A stretch of 64,000 nucleotides of DNA from Trochalopteron elliotii (GCA_024734555.1 JANPWX010000126.1:2508441-2572440); one strand, 5' to 3'. Shown: positions 49,425 through 62,441, counted from the first letter of the stretch. The notes: generated by a model from the letters alone, not told the origin. Numbers and translations: made by a program.

Positions 49425-49482
49425 GCAAATGACTGATTAAGCACCTCAGTTTCTCTGTTTCACTTGTAAGAAATAAAACCTT
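49425..49482 (-). mobile_element. MIR-type SINE remnant
   Basis: AATGACTGATTAAGCACCTC, then AGTTTCTCTGTTTCACTTG and TAAGAAATAA, follow the reverse-complement MIR pattern (AAGTCACTTAA..TGCCTCAGTTTCCTCATCTGTAAAATGG). Confidence 0.55.
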
Positions 49483-49489
49483 CCTCTCC

Positions 49490-50580
49490 TTTCCAAATTT
49501 TGAGAGTTCATATGAAGTGGGACCTGAGCTACATGACACCAAGTGTTCCATTTCAAAAGACTTATCACTTTTCTACCCAGTGCCCAGAGAATCTAATACC
49601 AAATGCCAGAGGCCTGGGATGTTCCCTATCCTTCAACTGGTTGGACAAGAAAGGGGGAAAGGAGTCCAGGTGAGTTCAAGCAAGTTTCCATGTGCATCTA
49701 CGCTGCCATTATTCAGAACATTTGCCTATTTGTGCTGACTTCCACTGTGGTTACACATGAACTCCTGCTACCTCTGTGTTTATCAAAAACAGCTTGGGTT
49801 GTACCTTTACCAAAAACTGAAAAACCCAAAGCACCCTCCCTAAAACTTCCTGGAGCAAAAGCAAAGCACATCCCCTTTTGAGGTGGAGGGGAAGCCACTG
49901 CATTTCAATGGCTTTGACCATCAAAAGTGGTGAGTGGGAGGGTATCTGACAGCTCAGTGCTGTAGATTGACTAGCTGGGGTCACATTTTTGTAAGTGAGA
50001 AGGTAGCAGCTGTCCTTTGAGGCATGCAGGATGCAGCATTTCAGAGGAACTTGCCATTTATTTTCCCCATAAGAAGTGCTCCATGCTGTGCCAGTCTGCT
50101 GGACCCTGCCTCCTCTGCGTCCTGGCAGGGGGGAAGGGGCTGGGTGCCCATCAGGAGTGCTTCTGATGGCACAGAGAAAACAAGTCTGCCTCTGCTAAAT
50201 TTACACGTTACTAGAGACTAACCGGTCAAGATTGTTGCTTTTATTTTTAGTTCCCTGTTTTGTAAATCTTCGGGGAAGGAAGGATGGCAGCATCTCAGGT
50301 GAAGTCAGTGTAATGCCAGGGTGTGTGATTTCTACAATTCAGTGCCTGTCGTATTGTATTTTAAGAAAATGCTTGAAATTAGAGAAGTGGAAAGGTCATA
50401 TGAACATGGTAGTTTTGTAGTAAAATAAAAATACAAACAGTGCAAACTGGTTGTTGGTCAGATCACAGTCTTCAGGGGAAAATGTCTTTAATAGATGTCA
50501 TTGTAAGGCTAACGCTGCACTTGGCACCAAAAATTAGATTTAATGCTATAAATGGAGATAAAGCCCATTGCAGCTGACAA
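49490..50580. other. Putative intron, no exon seen
   Basis: Unique sequence with short frames only. Confidence 0.4.
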
Positions 50581-50588
50581 TATACTTC

Positions 50589-50750
50589 CAGACCATGTCC
50601 CCAGCTAAAGAGATTGCAATGCAAGGCCCAAATAGGTGCTGTATAGATAACTGGCTGGGGGGGGTCAGATTCTGCAAATGCTTACTCAGGCACTTTGCTT
50701 GAACTCAGTGTGACTGCTGGAGTAAGAGCTTGCACAATCCAGCCCTAGGA
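50589..50750 (+). repeat. Possible ancient amniote interspersed repeats
   Basis: Two adjoining blocks are recognisable. CATGTCCCCAGCTAAAGAG followed by ATTGCAATGCAAGGCCCA is like the GTCCCTGCCCCAAAGAGCTTGCAATCTAAGGCCC block of old amniote SINE-type repeats. GTCAGATTCTGCAAATGCTT through GTAAGAGCTTGCACAATCC is like a palindromic repeat seen in turtles and crocodilians (GATTCTGCAACCCTTACTCAGG..AGTAAGG.TTGCAGGATTGGGCCC). Names are withheld for lack of a library search. Confidence 0.45.
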
Positions 50751-50759
50751 GTGGGGCTA

Positions 50760-53318
50760 GAGCCTTAAAGCTGTTGGGTAAAACAGAACTGCTTGGGGGG
50801 TTTATTTATTTTCCAAGTACCTGGTGAGGCAGGGTCTAAGTAGAAGCCTGCTTCCAATCCTGAGTTGCATGCCTGTTTATTTGCTGTAATCACCTGTAAC
50901 ATAAAATTGCAAAACTCCTGTGGATACGTTAATGATGCCTTTGTAAAATTCCCCTAGCAAAAATTCAACCGGATTTTAAAAGCACACATTTCTTTCAAAA
51001 CACTTAGCTGTAAAGTTCAGGCCTGCCAGCCTGGTGGGCTGAGAACATTTTGAAAAAGGTCAGAGGGCCACACTGAATGCTATGGGTCCAATTTCCCAGG
51101 TTGATTTGTTGCCTGCACTCTTTGAAGGGAGTAGAGCACCTGCAAATCCCCTTCTGGGGATTCCTTCCTGGGGAAGCCTCCAACAGGTGTGTGGAGCTGG
51201 CATGGCTTTGGCCCAAGGTTTGAGAGGTGTGGCTGGGACACGTCTGAACCTGCACTTGGGCTGGAGCAGGGAATCAAAGAGGCTGGAAGTGGTAGCTGTT
51301 CTCAGCTCCTCTCATTCCCCTGAGCACAGAGAAGGGATGCTAACCTTCACCAGACAGAATTCAGAAGCTGTTCTCCGTGGCTCTGCAGCCTGCTAGGAAG
51401 TAGCAGTGGGCAAGGGAGTTGCAGCTGCTGGTCCCCCCCCTCTGCGAGGCAGCGGGTTGGCTGCCGGGGCAGATGCTGACTAATTGTATCAGGAAAGAAG
51501 TGGGAGGCAATATAGCTGATTCAGATCCCTGCTTTAAAAACCCAGAGCCTGGCTGAGTGAATGCCTGATTAATGTATTTTCTTCTCAGATTCATTTGCTT
51601 TGAGGTCACAGTTCAGAGGCTCAAGAGAAAACAGGCAAGACATTACGAGTCTCACTGGATGTGTCACACACTCTCTGCCTAAGTGCTCTCCATGTAAAAG
51701 GCTCTGACACAGGCAAGTCCCACATAGACTGTGGTGTCAGAGAAGGCTCTGGCTGGCAAGTCTGCTTGGGCAGGGGTTTGAATCTTTATTTTCCTTAGGA
51801 GGCAGTTCCTTGGCTGGTATTAAGAAGTTATTCCTTCTAATGGGTCATTGGATCTTCTTCATAAGATCTTTCTGGCTTATTTTAAACTTAAGGTTAACAA
51901 GGCATTTCTTTTGCTTTCATTGAAAAGAGTGTAAGCACTTCATCTGAGTAGGAAATAAAAGCATGATTATTCATAGTAAGTCAGTCTCTACAGCAAAAAG
52001 CTGAACAAAAAAAAGTCCAACTAGAAGAGTACATCAATGCTACTGAGGACAACAGACTTAAATTCTGTTCATCCCCAGAAGTCATCGAGAAAAATATGTT
52101 TCCTCTGTCCTGCTTCTTGTTGGCGGATTTGTCAGAAAGAAATCTACCTCCTTCTCAATCTAGTTTTTAGAGTGTATTTGGTCTTCAAGAACAAGTCAGC
52201 ACAGTAATCCTGTTTCACGTTAACTGTTATGAAATATGGTGTTAACATTTTAGCCCTATACTGGCAGGAAATGGGATTTAAGATTTTTTTTCCTTGAGTA
52301 TAAAAGAGTTCAGGAGCAGGATTTAAAAATAAAAGATCCTTACAATCCTCTCTCTGAGTCAATTTTCACAGCTTAATCTTTCAATTCATCTCGTTTGCCT
52401 ATTATGCAATTTGGCTTATGATTTTAACTATGATAGTCTTTAAATGCAAGTTGACACTTCAAATCCCTAATCTGGCTTCAACTCCTAGTCCGTAGTGTCT
52501 GCTTATTGCAATTTATGCTTTGGTTATCTAACCTGTGGGATTCTTTTCTTCTTCCCCAGTTGTGCATATACTTGCTTTTCCTAACCATTCCTACATATTT
52601 GCTGTATCATTGTAATCATGTTCTCTGGGCTGTGTTTATTCCTATCTCTTTCCTCTGTCTCTTTCCACACAAACTTTACACCATGCTTTGGGCTGTCCTT
52701 CATAAATACAACAGGAATTTCTTTACTCTGAGTTACTGCAGAACTTCAGAAAGCCACTAAATAGTTGCAAGTTACATCCACACAAGTGTTGGTGTGGCAT
52801 CTGTTTGTGCACAGACTCTCTTTAGAACAGGACCTGTGTTTCAAAACTCTCTGCAAACGCCCTTCCTTATTATAATACTTCAAGGCCACTTGCCACAAAT
52901 ATTTTTTTCCTGACTTGTATGAAACTGAAATCCCAGTAAATGAAGTATCACTGCAGATGCATTTAGGAACAGGGAAAATGGGGAACTTCCACTGTTAATT
53001 GCAGGAAAATCTGGCTGTTTCATTGACCATGGCCTTCAGCTTCCCTTAGTATACTTTTTAATATTTGATTAATTCTTCTGGAGCAGAGCAGTTATATGAC
53101 AGAGTTTTAAGGAATAATTCAAAAGAGACAGACTTCAATGTATTGCTGCTTTGTCTTGCCAAATACCAGTGGTTAGATTGAAGCCCCTGATTGTACAATT
53201 CCCATTTACTCTTGACATCAAACATCCAGCCTATGTCAAAGTCTTGTTTTCCAGAACTGCATGTCCTTACATCTAGGGGAAACTTGTGACTGATGGAAGG
53301 TTTGATATCAAATGCTCT
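50760..53318. other. Putative intron, no exon seen
   Basis: Mixed unique sequence. A run of eight C occurs near 51,433. No domain-bearing frame. Confidence 0.4.
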
Positions 53319-53322
53319 CAAA

Positions 53323-53371
53323 TTCCACTGAAATCAGTAAGCTGAGGGTGCTGATTGCTAAGATCAGGCCC
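53323..53371 (+). repeat. Possible ancient palindromic MITE-like repeat
   Basis: CCACTGAAATCAGTAAGCTG followed by GGTGCTGATT and AGATCAGGCCC parallels an amniote repeat half (CAATGGAGCTACGCCGATTTACACCAGCTGAGGATCTGGCCC). Divergence is high. Confidence 0.33.
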
Positions 53372-53379
53372 ATGATCAA

Positions 53380-54440
53380 AAATGAAATTTGGAGATCAGA
53401 TCCCTCCTGCAGCTGGGTCACAGAGCCTTGGAGAGATGCAGTAGATAGTTTCATCCCCTGCCAAGGACAGCCCTGAGCCCTCTCATTAAATTGTTAATTT
53501 TTTGTTATACACATATAAATGTTATACGCATTTCTCTGTTTAAAATATACACGTATAACACCAGACATGAGTGTTTCTGTGTGCAGTAGGGAAAAAAAGG
53601 GCTTTGGTACTTAGTGCTGAATAGCAGAGGCCAACTCATCAAGTTTTTCTATTGCAAAAATGCTAGATCTGAATTTCTTAAACAGTGTGTCTCTAATGGC
53701 CCAGAGACATGACAGCACACGTGAAGCACATGAAGGGGAAGACACAGGACATGAATTTTTCTACAGGTTTTAACAAAGCCAGAATCTTCCATGCCCTCTC
53801 CACTCTGCCACACAGAACAAAAGCCCCAGGGGTTTTGTTTCTAGAGTCATTTGAGAGCTGCCAGCACAAAATGAAAGCCCCAAGGGTTTCTCCAGTCACT
53901 GAAGGGGCACCCACCACCTATAAATGTGAAAATGCAACTAAGCTGCACTTTGAAAGTGAGAGGGCAGTGGCCTGGCACAGTCACTGGGGGAGTCACTGAA
54001 CTAGCAAGACTGACACAGTGTGGAACTTTGGAACTCGTGCTTAAACAAGTAATTTGTTTAAGCAGTATATGACTTACTGCATGCTGCTGGCTCATGGGCC
54101 CCACATTCTTAATGTTCCCCTCCCACCTTCCCCATATCTGTGCCTAGGTCAGCTCCCCTTTGGGGACGCTTGATGTGGCACAAAACCTGCTAGAAAATCC
54201 TGAAGTCACGCTTCATTTCAGACCTGAGCATGTAAGATCCCTGGCTTGAACAAGAAATGTGAGCTTTCCTCCACTGGTTTTTAGGTGGGACTGCCACCAC
54301 GGTGTCTGGAAGTGGGGCTACATGGCTCCTGTGAGTGCAGGGCTGGTCCCAGCATGGGCTCCATAAACAGATGTGCAGGGAGCAGTGGCTTTCCTGGAGA
54401 CCTCGGCTGCAGCTCCCCCTGAGCAAGCAGGGCTAAGGAG
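53380..54440. other. Putative intron, no exon seen
   Basis: Unique sequence with short overlapping frames at 53,690-54,100 on both strands and no domains. Confidence 0.4.
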
Positions 54441-54446
54441 CCATGG

Positions 54447-54606
54447 CAGGAGTGGGAGGGCAACGTGGGCACTGCTGGGGCTCTCAGGAGAGCAGTGTGG
54501 GCAGTGCCAGGGCTCTCAGGAAGGCACCATGGGCCATGCCAGGGCTCTCAGGAGGGCAATGTGGGAAGTGCTGGGGCTCTCAGGAGGGCAGCATGAGCAA
54601 TGATGG
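54447..54606 (+). repeat. 32-bp minisatellite, about five copies
   Basis: GGCTCTCAGG recurs at 54479, 54511, 54543 and 54575, exactly 32 bases apart, each followed by a variant of AGGGCANYGTGGGCARTGC. A degenerate copy precedes at 54447. Because 32 is not a multiple of three, each frame cycles through different peptides. The frames at 54373-54603 and 54443-54721 are artefacts of this repeat. Confidence 0.92.
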
Positions 54607-54614
54607 GTTTTTGC

Positions 54615-57075
54615 TTCAGCTCTGGCTGCCTGAATTCCCGGCAGGCAGAGCTGCTGCATGGCCACTGTCACGGACAGTTGTACCTGATGTGTGGGAGTTA
54701 CTTGGCACATGGTGGATGTAGTTTCCCATTGATTTTTGGTGGAATTGATTTATAGAGCTATTTAATGGAATTGATTCTTTTTACAACTTTTCCTTGGTCT
54801 TAAAGACCAGTTGTTTTTCTTGAGTGATGACTGCAGGTTTGTGTTTATGTATTAATATGCTCGTGCACCCACAGTCCCAACTGTGTTCTCTCCACTCAAA
54901 CTGCAAAAGAAAGTCTCAATCTTGAATGCCATCTTAAATCTTAATATTATGTTTGATGTATGACCTGGAATAAATTAAACGTGCTAGAACTTGCAAGATG
55001 AAATCCTAGTGGTGGGTATAACCACAAAGCAGTGTTCTATTAAGCCAAGGACTGTCGAGAATGTCTGTTGTGGTTGTGTCTGGGTTACGAGTGGCTCCCT
55101 TTGGTTTAGTGTAGGTGGATATTTTTATTCTGCCTGGCTTGTGAACAAGGGGATGAAACTTCAGAATTTACCTACAAGAGGAGTAAGGCTCTGCTGACTT
55201 TTCCTTTACAAGCCCATAGGTTGGAACCACATTTTTATCCTAAACCCAGTATTTTTATTGTATTTTAATGTATTTCATTGATTGTTACTCCAAAGTGGTT
55301 TGTATTAAGGAAACATTATATATCATACCTGGAGGAGTACTATGAGAAAGTGTGAATATCATAATTTTCTGTTACTGTTTGTACTTTACAGGTCAGTTCT
55401 GTTAGTAAGTTGAAGCAGCAAATTGTGTTGTGGTTTTGGGCTTCTTTCTTATTCCCTTCTTTTCTGTCTTTCCTCTTTCAAGAAGCACTGAAATAAACAT
55501 GGGCAGGATCCTTACTCTGGGTGTGACTCCTGAGCAGATATGCCACCCAGATTTCCAGATCAGAGAGATTTAAATGTGTGTGCTGAAGGCTTAGGGTCCA
55601 GCTAACAGCTGCCTGTCAGGATACAACAAAATAATCTCTGAACTAGCCAGCACCCAAGGCATACAAGAAATTAGTAATCCAAAAGTACCTCCTTGAATGG
55701 CAAAGTGAAACAAACATCAAGTGTCACAGTTGTGTGTGATCACTGTGCGAAATTTAGCTAAGCAATTTGGCAGCTGTATGTAGCACTAACTGGGTCCTGC
55801 AAGTGGTCTGATGTAGCTGTGAGCCCAGTACATTTGGGTAATCTAACTATCACCACAGAAGTGAAAGAGATAGAGACAGCAGTAGTTCAACATCCTATTT
55901 GAATAGAAAAGCTCTGAACTTCATCATTGCTTATGAAAACTTCCACTCATGGCCAGCTGTAATCTGGAGCCATCTAAAAACTGCTGAGAATCCAGCAGGG
56001 CTCACTCCTGTGCATCTACCTTATGCTGTGAGTTTAACAGGATAGCCAAGAATAATATCATTAGGATGCTGAGTGTGCAACTGCTGCAGGAGTGGGCTGT
56101 CCATGTGAACAAAGCTTAGCAGGAAAACTGTAGATGGTAGATGCATGATGCAGAGCAGATAATAGCAGAGTATCCGGTAGTCTTGTATCTGCAACTCCAA
56201 ATACCACGCACCATTAATTTTGGAAAAGGACTCCAAATGTAAGCAAATTGCTTTGACCCAGATTTTAAACTGGTAAAGGAACCTGAATTCACAGGCAAGG
56301 CAATATGGGCCCTTTTGCAAAACATGATATTTAAATGTGGCTTACTTAGAGAAACTTCTAACAACAATCAACCTTCACCCTGCGCCCCAGAGGACTGCCA
56401 AGACTTTATTCAATGTCACAGTGATCCTAAATGGCAGTTTTTGAGAGGGAAAATTGTATCCTTGCTTTGTAAATGAAACTGCAGCAGTTGAACTATACCG
56501 TAGTTTTACAGAGGTGTTTTATATACAACCACATTGTAAACTAGATTTTGTTTGCTTGGAATTATCCTAGTGATTTGTAGTCTGTCTCTGGCAGATGTGT
56601 CTCTCTCTAACCATCACATGCCCTAAGCAATTACACAGAGTTAACAAAACCTAGAGAAGGCAACTGCTCTTATCTGTCTTGCCCCATGCCAAGTCTTTGC
56701 CTTCCACTCTCTGCTGGGAAATAGTACAAATTCCAGGCATTCTTTGGAAGAGAGAGGGTTAAATTTAAAGAGAAGGGTATCTTGTCTTTCACCACTGCTG
56801 GGGTGGAAAGATTTTAACTCTGCCTGTTCCCCAGAGGTGCTTTGTGTGATAATATGTCCTTGTGGGATAGGTTGGACATTAAGGATCTGTACTGCCAAGT
56901 TTCTTCATTGTCATATGGACAGATTCAGGACATCAGAAGAAGCATTTACATGAGAATACATGATTTCATAGTTGGTGTTATGTAAATTGGACTATGTTTG
57001 GCTTAGGGACTGCAGAACCCTAAGGCTGTCACTGGGCTGTACCAGCACAATCTCTTCCCTGAAGAATGTTCCAGC
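54615..57075. other. Putative intron, no exon seen
   Basis: AT-rich unique sequence. The longest frame is 99 codons (minus, 56021-56320) without a domain. Confidence 0.4.
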
Positions 57076-57080
57076 CTAAA

Positions 57081-57151
57081 TAGCAGATGGTAGTAGATAG
57101 CAGATAATAGCAGATAGTAATAGTAGATAATAGTAGATAGCAGATAGTAAA
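57081..57151 (+). repeat. TAGTAGATAGCAGATAA-type microsatellite
   Basis: Interleaved TAG, ATAG and CAGATAG units run for about 70 bases directly upstream of a MIR-like core. It may have expanded from the ATT/ATC-rich part of that SINE. Confidence 0.85.
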
Positions 57152-57159
57152 GCAAAAAG

Positions 57160-57255
57160 GGAGAGAGGAAACGGAGACACAAACAGTTGTATTGTTTGGC
57201 CAAGGTGGTGTGACAGATCTAGAGAACTAGGAGGAGAACCTAAACTCCTTCAGTT
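57160..57255 (+). mobile_element. MIR-type SINE remnant
   Basis: GAGAGGAAACGGAGACACAA, then TTTGGCCAAGGTGGTGTGAC and GGAGGAGAACCTAAACTCC, follow the MIR core order (GAGGAAACTGAGGCACA..TTGCCCAAGGTCACAC..GAACCCAGGTCTCC). Confidence 0.6.
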
Positions 57256-57259
57256 ACAG

Positions 57260-60255
57260 TTTACTTTGCTACCAGAATAGACTACTGTTATTACAGCACT
57301 CTTTTTTTCATCCTTACTCTTCCAACTAAATTAACTTTCCTTGCCTCAAGGACTGACACAGTCCCTGTACAGTCTTCTGGCTATCTTAGCTATTCCAGAG
57401 AACTGGAACAACAAGCACACAAACAAGCCACTGCACAGTGACTGATCATTGCTTACTCTCTGTACTTGGGGCTTTAGCTCATGGCAGTGAGAGGTAACCA
57501 GTTACAACCCAGGACAAAGCCAGCCACACAAGTAGCAGTTGCTTCTGGATTTGCACAGCCACTCATCAGTCCTGCTTGTACTAGAGATGCCTACCTTGCA
57601 TTTTGGTCTGCGGGTTCCTGGTGCCTGCCCACATGGGGTGAAGCCAGGTAGCGCCAACACCACCTCAGGCTGCTCTGGCTCCACTTCAGATCTTCATGAG
57701 CACCTTGCTAGAGTTAAAAATTCCTTGCCAAACTCCTGCCTTACAAAGCATTCGAGGGACTGCATTTCTGTAATGCCTGGATTTGGAAAGCTCTCAGATG
57801 GAAACAAATATTCTCTAGAAGATGATAAACAGGACCAAACAGTTACTTACTCTTTGTGTGTTGCCTTGGTAAATTTAAAGACTTCCATGTGTTAAATGAT
57901 GCAATAGCAAATTCCTTACAAAAAATAAAATGTCTGTAATCAGATAATGGTTGCTCTGGTGCTAGTGGTAATATGGCATTGAATATCTCCTGGTTTGGCT
58001 TCCATGATTCAGGAGTGAGGGGAACTGGAATGGTGTTTACTGAGCCAATAAACTTCTCACTAAACATAATTCATGGGCTCTAGCTGGCTAATAACCAGGA
58101 CCTCAACGCTCTAACAGTTGGCCCCATACATATTAAAACAAAGCTTTATTTGAAGTGAAAACTTTTAGAAAAATAAACTCCAGGATTTAGTGGCCTCTAA
58201 TATTGTCCGGCTCTACAGGCCATGAGAGATCTCATAACTAGGGAGTAGGTCTTAAAATATTTCTATTGCAGTTTCTTTGACCAATGCTGAAAGACTGCTT
58301 GCTCCAGAGATTGCCTTGGCATAATTTTTTGTTTGCTATTTTCAAACTTAGAGGAATCCATATGCTTCTTTTAAAATAGCACTGTGCAGGGATTTTTCTT
58401 CCCTATTTATGTTAAAAAGAGTTTCTGCTGGCCATTTGAGTGCTCTAGGCAGTCAGCATTCTTCAGCTATATGAAAAAGATGAAGAGCTGAAAGAAGGTT
58501 TACTCTCTATAAGATGACATTTTAAAAATTACTTCCATAACCTTTCTTACAGTCCTAGTTTTTCTGTGGAGAGATCTTCATCTGAACAGGTTTATTTAAA
58601 CACTTACTAGATTATGTATCAGGATTTCCCTTCCTCTCCTCATGAATGAAAACCTGTGCTTCTGCAGGTTCATTCAAGGAGTGCTTCTCCTTGCAGCACT
58701 ACAGAACCTCAGATCTGGAATGGTTTCAGATCCCCATCATTTCCCTGTGTGTAGAAGAGTATTCTTGTGTTCTGTGTTTGTTTAGTTTCTCATGAATTAA
58801 ATTTACATTCTTAAAGAATCCTGAGCAGTTCTCAGAGGGGTGTGGGTCAGTGGTGGCTCTGCTCTCTGGGGCACGTGTAATTTGTAGTGGGGCAGAGTAG
58901 TTCATTTTTAACGACTGGGAATCACTTCATTTAGATTTCTGCTAATGGTTTTACCTTCTGGGGAAGCCTTGCCACTCTGCTGCAGCTTCTTCCTTGGATG
59001 GATGACGAAACAAGGCCTGCCTGCCTCCTGTCAGATGCTTTGAAGTCTGTAGATGAAAGATACCATATGAATGCAAAGTACTTGCCAGTTAATGTCAGCA
59101 AGTCATTTTGCTCCTACCTTGATGAAAAAGGCTTTATTGTCAGTTTACAATGAATTGATCTGCATATGCACCAGTAGTTCTTTCCCTTTTACTTAAGTCT
59201 TTTGGAAAATTATATTGACTACCTCTCAGAAAGATAAAGGGAGGTTAAATAACAAGCAATAAGGATTCTCGAGGAAATTTCTCGTCATGCAATACCTTAA
59301 AGATAATAGTACTTTGAAAGGGAAAGAAAATAACAACTATGCACAAGGAGTTTCTGCTAAATACTGTCTCATTCCCTGTCTTTCAGGGATTATTTTCTCA
59401 TGCAGAGCTAAGCCTAGCTCCATCAATGCATAGAGAAGTTCTATTATTATACACTGATTTGATAAGATAATATAATTAGTGTCTTGGTCCATTGATGCAG
59501 ACCTCTACTGTCCAAAACCAACATTAGGTTATTAAATCAATTCTCGTATTTGTTACAGTAAGAAGATAAAATAGCATTATTTAGATACCACTTGTCTAAA
59601 CTTAGATAAATCATTCAACCGTATCTCTGTTTGCTTATCCACATTCTTCTTCTGCTTTTAAAAACCAGCACAAATTCATGAGGTAGGTGCAGGCTTTGGA
59701 TTTCCTGGTCTTTACTGTCTGGTGTGGCAAGGTCTTCCCTGTCAGTTATTGTGTCTTGTCTGCGTGGCTCTGCCTCCCCTGCAGCAGATGGGCAGTGAGG
59801 AAATGAGGGCTCCAGTGGATAAACGCAGCAGCAGCAGCTGCTTTCAAGAAGGGTATCCATGAGCAGGCCACGAGTGAGGTGGTGTCCAGGCAGCTGATCT
59901 GGACAGATATCTACGGGCAATTTCTGCTGACACACCCATCAGGAGACCTGGAATTGATGGCTAAACTGGCACAGAGCCAAAGTCAACAGAGAGAAGAATT
60001 TTTAGGTAGAAAGGCAGGTCTGAGTTTCCCAAATTACAGTTGTCTTGGGGAGCTTGGGAGCCTTCTGGCTCCAGAGCAGGAAGAAAGAGGCTTTGCCAAA
60101 TGCCTATTTAATGTATAAACGCTTTCCCAAGCCCCTAGTTCATAGACCGATACAGTTATTTAATATTCTGCTGGAAGTGGGTTGACTTACTCAAAATTTG
60201 TACAAATTGGGTTTGTAGGTAATGTTTGATGAGTTTTGTTTTCTGGTTGTTTGTT
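57260..60255. other. Putative intron, no exon seen
   Basis: Unique AT-rich sequence with no recognised exon or repeat. Frames are at most 118 codons. Confidence 0.4.
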
Positions 60256-60260
60256 TTTTA

Positions 60261-60320
60261 GGCTATAGAGTCATAGATCCTATAGGACAATGACTGATCC
60301 AACCTGATGTTAAGGGATTA
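60261..60320 (-). mobile_element. Possible CR1 LINE 3' end remnant
   Basis: ATAGAGTCATAGATCCTATA followed by GGACAATGACTGATCCAACC resembles the reverse complement of a CR1 tail (ATAGAATCATAGAAT..GGAC..TCATCTAGTCCAACC). It is short and diverged. Confidence 0.4.
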
Positions 60321-60975
60321 TGTTGTATTTTGTATTAACTTGTGCTGCAGACCACAATTCTGCTCTGTGCCCTTGTTCTGTAATACACTTATTTGCATGG
60401 GAACATCCTGCTTCTTGCACATGTGAGGACTTCCAGGATGAGGGCTGAGCCCTGCCCAGCTTTGTTCCCAGATTCTGTGGTGAAACACAGGACTCTTTGA
60501 GAGTGCCAAGGGCCAAGCTGTGCTGCTGTGTGCTCCTGGTGTGCTGCTGGTGTGACTGTGCAGGGCCAGGCAGGGAGGGCAGGCTATTTAATGGGGCCAT
60601 GTGTTACTGGAACTTGCCATCTAACATTCCTCACTTCCCCCAGTGTGTTCTCCCCCTTCCAGGGTGGAATGCAGTAATTGCCATACCAGAAGGAAGCCAT
60701 GATCTGTCTGTCTAGCCTGGCATCCTTTCTCCAAGACAGGCAAACACCAGATGCTTGAGGGAAAGGTACCAGAACTCCTAAAACAAACAAATATGGTATA
60801 ACTTGTGCATAGAGGAAGTTGGTGGTTGGTTTATGCCCTGAGGTGAGGGAGTTTCTAGCCTTTACATGAGTGTGTAGCTGGGTATTCTCTTCATGTATGA
60901 CAGACTTGCACTCAAGCCATTCTCACAGACTCCCTGCCTGTGGAGCTGGATGCCAAGGAACAGCACAGCTCAGCT

Positions 60976-61013
60976 GCACCACTGCACTCTGCACTGCACT
61001 GCACTGTGCTGCT
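60976..61013 (+). repeat. GCACT pentamer simple repeat
   Basis: Imperfect CACTGCACT iterations over about 38 bases. The sequence style resembles the longer pentamer array at 24.5 kb, read on the opposite strand. Confidence 0.7.
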
Positions 61014-61948
61014 GTGGTCCTCAGTCCCCACCTTTTGTAGCAAGGGGTCTGAGCTCCATCGTGTGTTGCTGATATCACTGTCTGCAGAGAAGGCCAAGAG
61101 ACTGTTCCAGACAGTGTTACCAGATGACAGGATTTACTCTGTTCAGTGAAGTGTGATCTGAGCTCTGCCCTGCTCCTGTCTTCTAACCACCAGAGCAGGA
61201 GGGTTGGCTCCATTGGTGCTCAATCAAGGCCACCAGCAGGAGACCACTGAACCTCTATCACAAGTCATGATAAGCACTGCTATCTGGTTTCCTCCCTCCT
61301 GGTGTTCTCCAGTGGCCAAATCTTTCATCACAAGTTGCACATGCAAACAGTGTGTCCTGCTACACAGGGACCTTCACAGGAACTGGTGTGAAACAGCCTC
61401 CAGCAACTGAAAGCATGAGGGAGAGAGGCCTGGGGAGAAAGGAGGAAGACCTCAAGTGATAGCTTCATTTTCTGGTGCTCATGTAGAAGTCAGTAATATG
61501 CAGGACCTGTGTTCACCTCAGGGACGAGGAAGGGGAGAGTGCTCTTTTTAATTATATATTGCTAATTCTTTCCCAACCAGCCAGCCTGGGATTTCCTTGC
61601 ATTCTGAGGCAATGCTTTCATCTGTCTCCTGTTTAACAATCTGAACTTGCTTGAGAAGTTTTCTTTCTTGTGGAAGATTGCATTGGAGCCAAAGTGTTGT
61701 TTACCTAAGATCCATAATAAAAATTCTTTATCCTTATTTTGCTTCCTCTCCAGCTCAAAAAGAGGTGGCATGGAAAGTAGCACGTATTCTTCCCTTCCAC
61801 ACAGGGAAGATCTTTCAGGTTCAGCCTATTTAGTAACCACAGTTACCAGACTGCTCTCACTTCAAGCACTTGGTCAGTCTCCCTTGTGCTACCTGGACCT
61901 CTATAGTCTATGGTTCTGATTTGCTGCAAGCTCTTCCAGAAATCCCAG

Positions 61949-61998
61949 GTAAACTGAAGCAGAGAGGTTGAGTCTCTTCCCAAAAGGCAGCAGGGATT
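61949..61998 (+). mobile_element. Possible MIR-type SINE remnant
   Basis: GTAAACTGAAGCAGAGAGGT followed by TGAGTCTCTTCCCAAAAGG and CAGCAGGG parallels the MIR core (GAAACTGAGGCACAGAGAGGTTAAGTCACTTGCCCAAGGTCACACAGC). The match is short. Confidence 0.4.
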
Positions 61999-62414
61999 GA
62001 CCATTACCTGTCATTTCTCCTCTGTGAAGTGATTTTTGCTCAGCCTTTTGATGAAGAAATGTTCTGTCCAAGCCACTATCTAGGTTGTGGTGTTGTAAGA
62101 TCCATGACAAAGCTGTAAGAGGTCCATACTACTTAGTAAGCTGGAAACATACCTAGTTGCTAACAAACAATATAACAATCTCAATTCTAAAACTTGAGAA
62201 TTATCCTCTTTGTTAGGTAGTCAAATCAGTAGCTCATGGTATAGTCTAGATCCAGGTCCATTGGCACACTGCAGCTGATGTGGCTTGGGGCTGGTGTCTG
62301 GCTTTTTTTTTAAGTGATGCTGTGAATATTTCTTATGTGCTGTTGTCATTTCCCGTTTTTTTATTATATCAATATTCATTTTCTGATACTTTAATTTTTA
62401 AACAATCAAAGAGA

Positions 62415-62441
62415 TATTCTATATCTATTAGATATAGAATA
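62415..62441. repeat. Perfect 27-bp palindrome
   Basis: TATTCTATATCTA and its exact reverse complement TAGATATAGAATA are separated by a single T. The AT-rich hairpin could be a MITE end, a cruciform-prone site or a microsatellite by-product. Confidence 0.9.

Larger units (their letters stand above)
60325..62410. other. Putative intron, no exon seen
   Basis: Short frames only. It contains a GCACT pentamer patch (60,976-61,013) and a possible MIR core (61,949-61,998). Confidence 0.4.
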
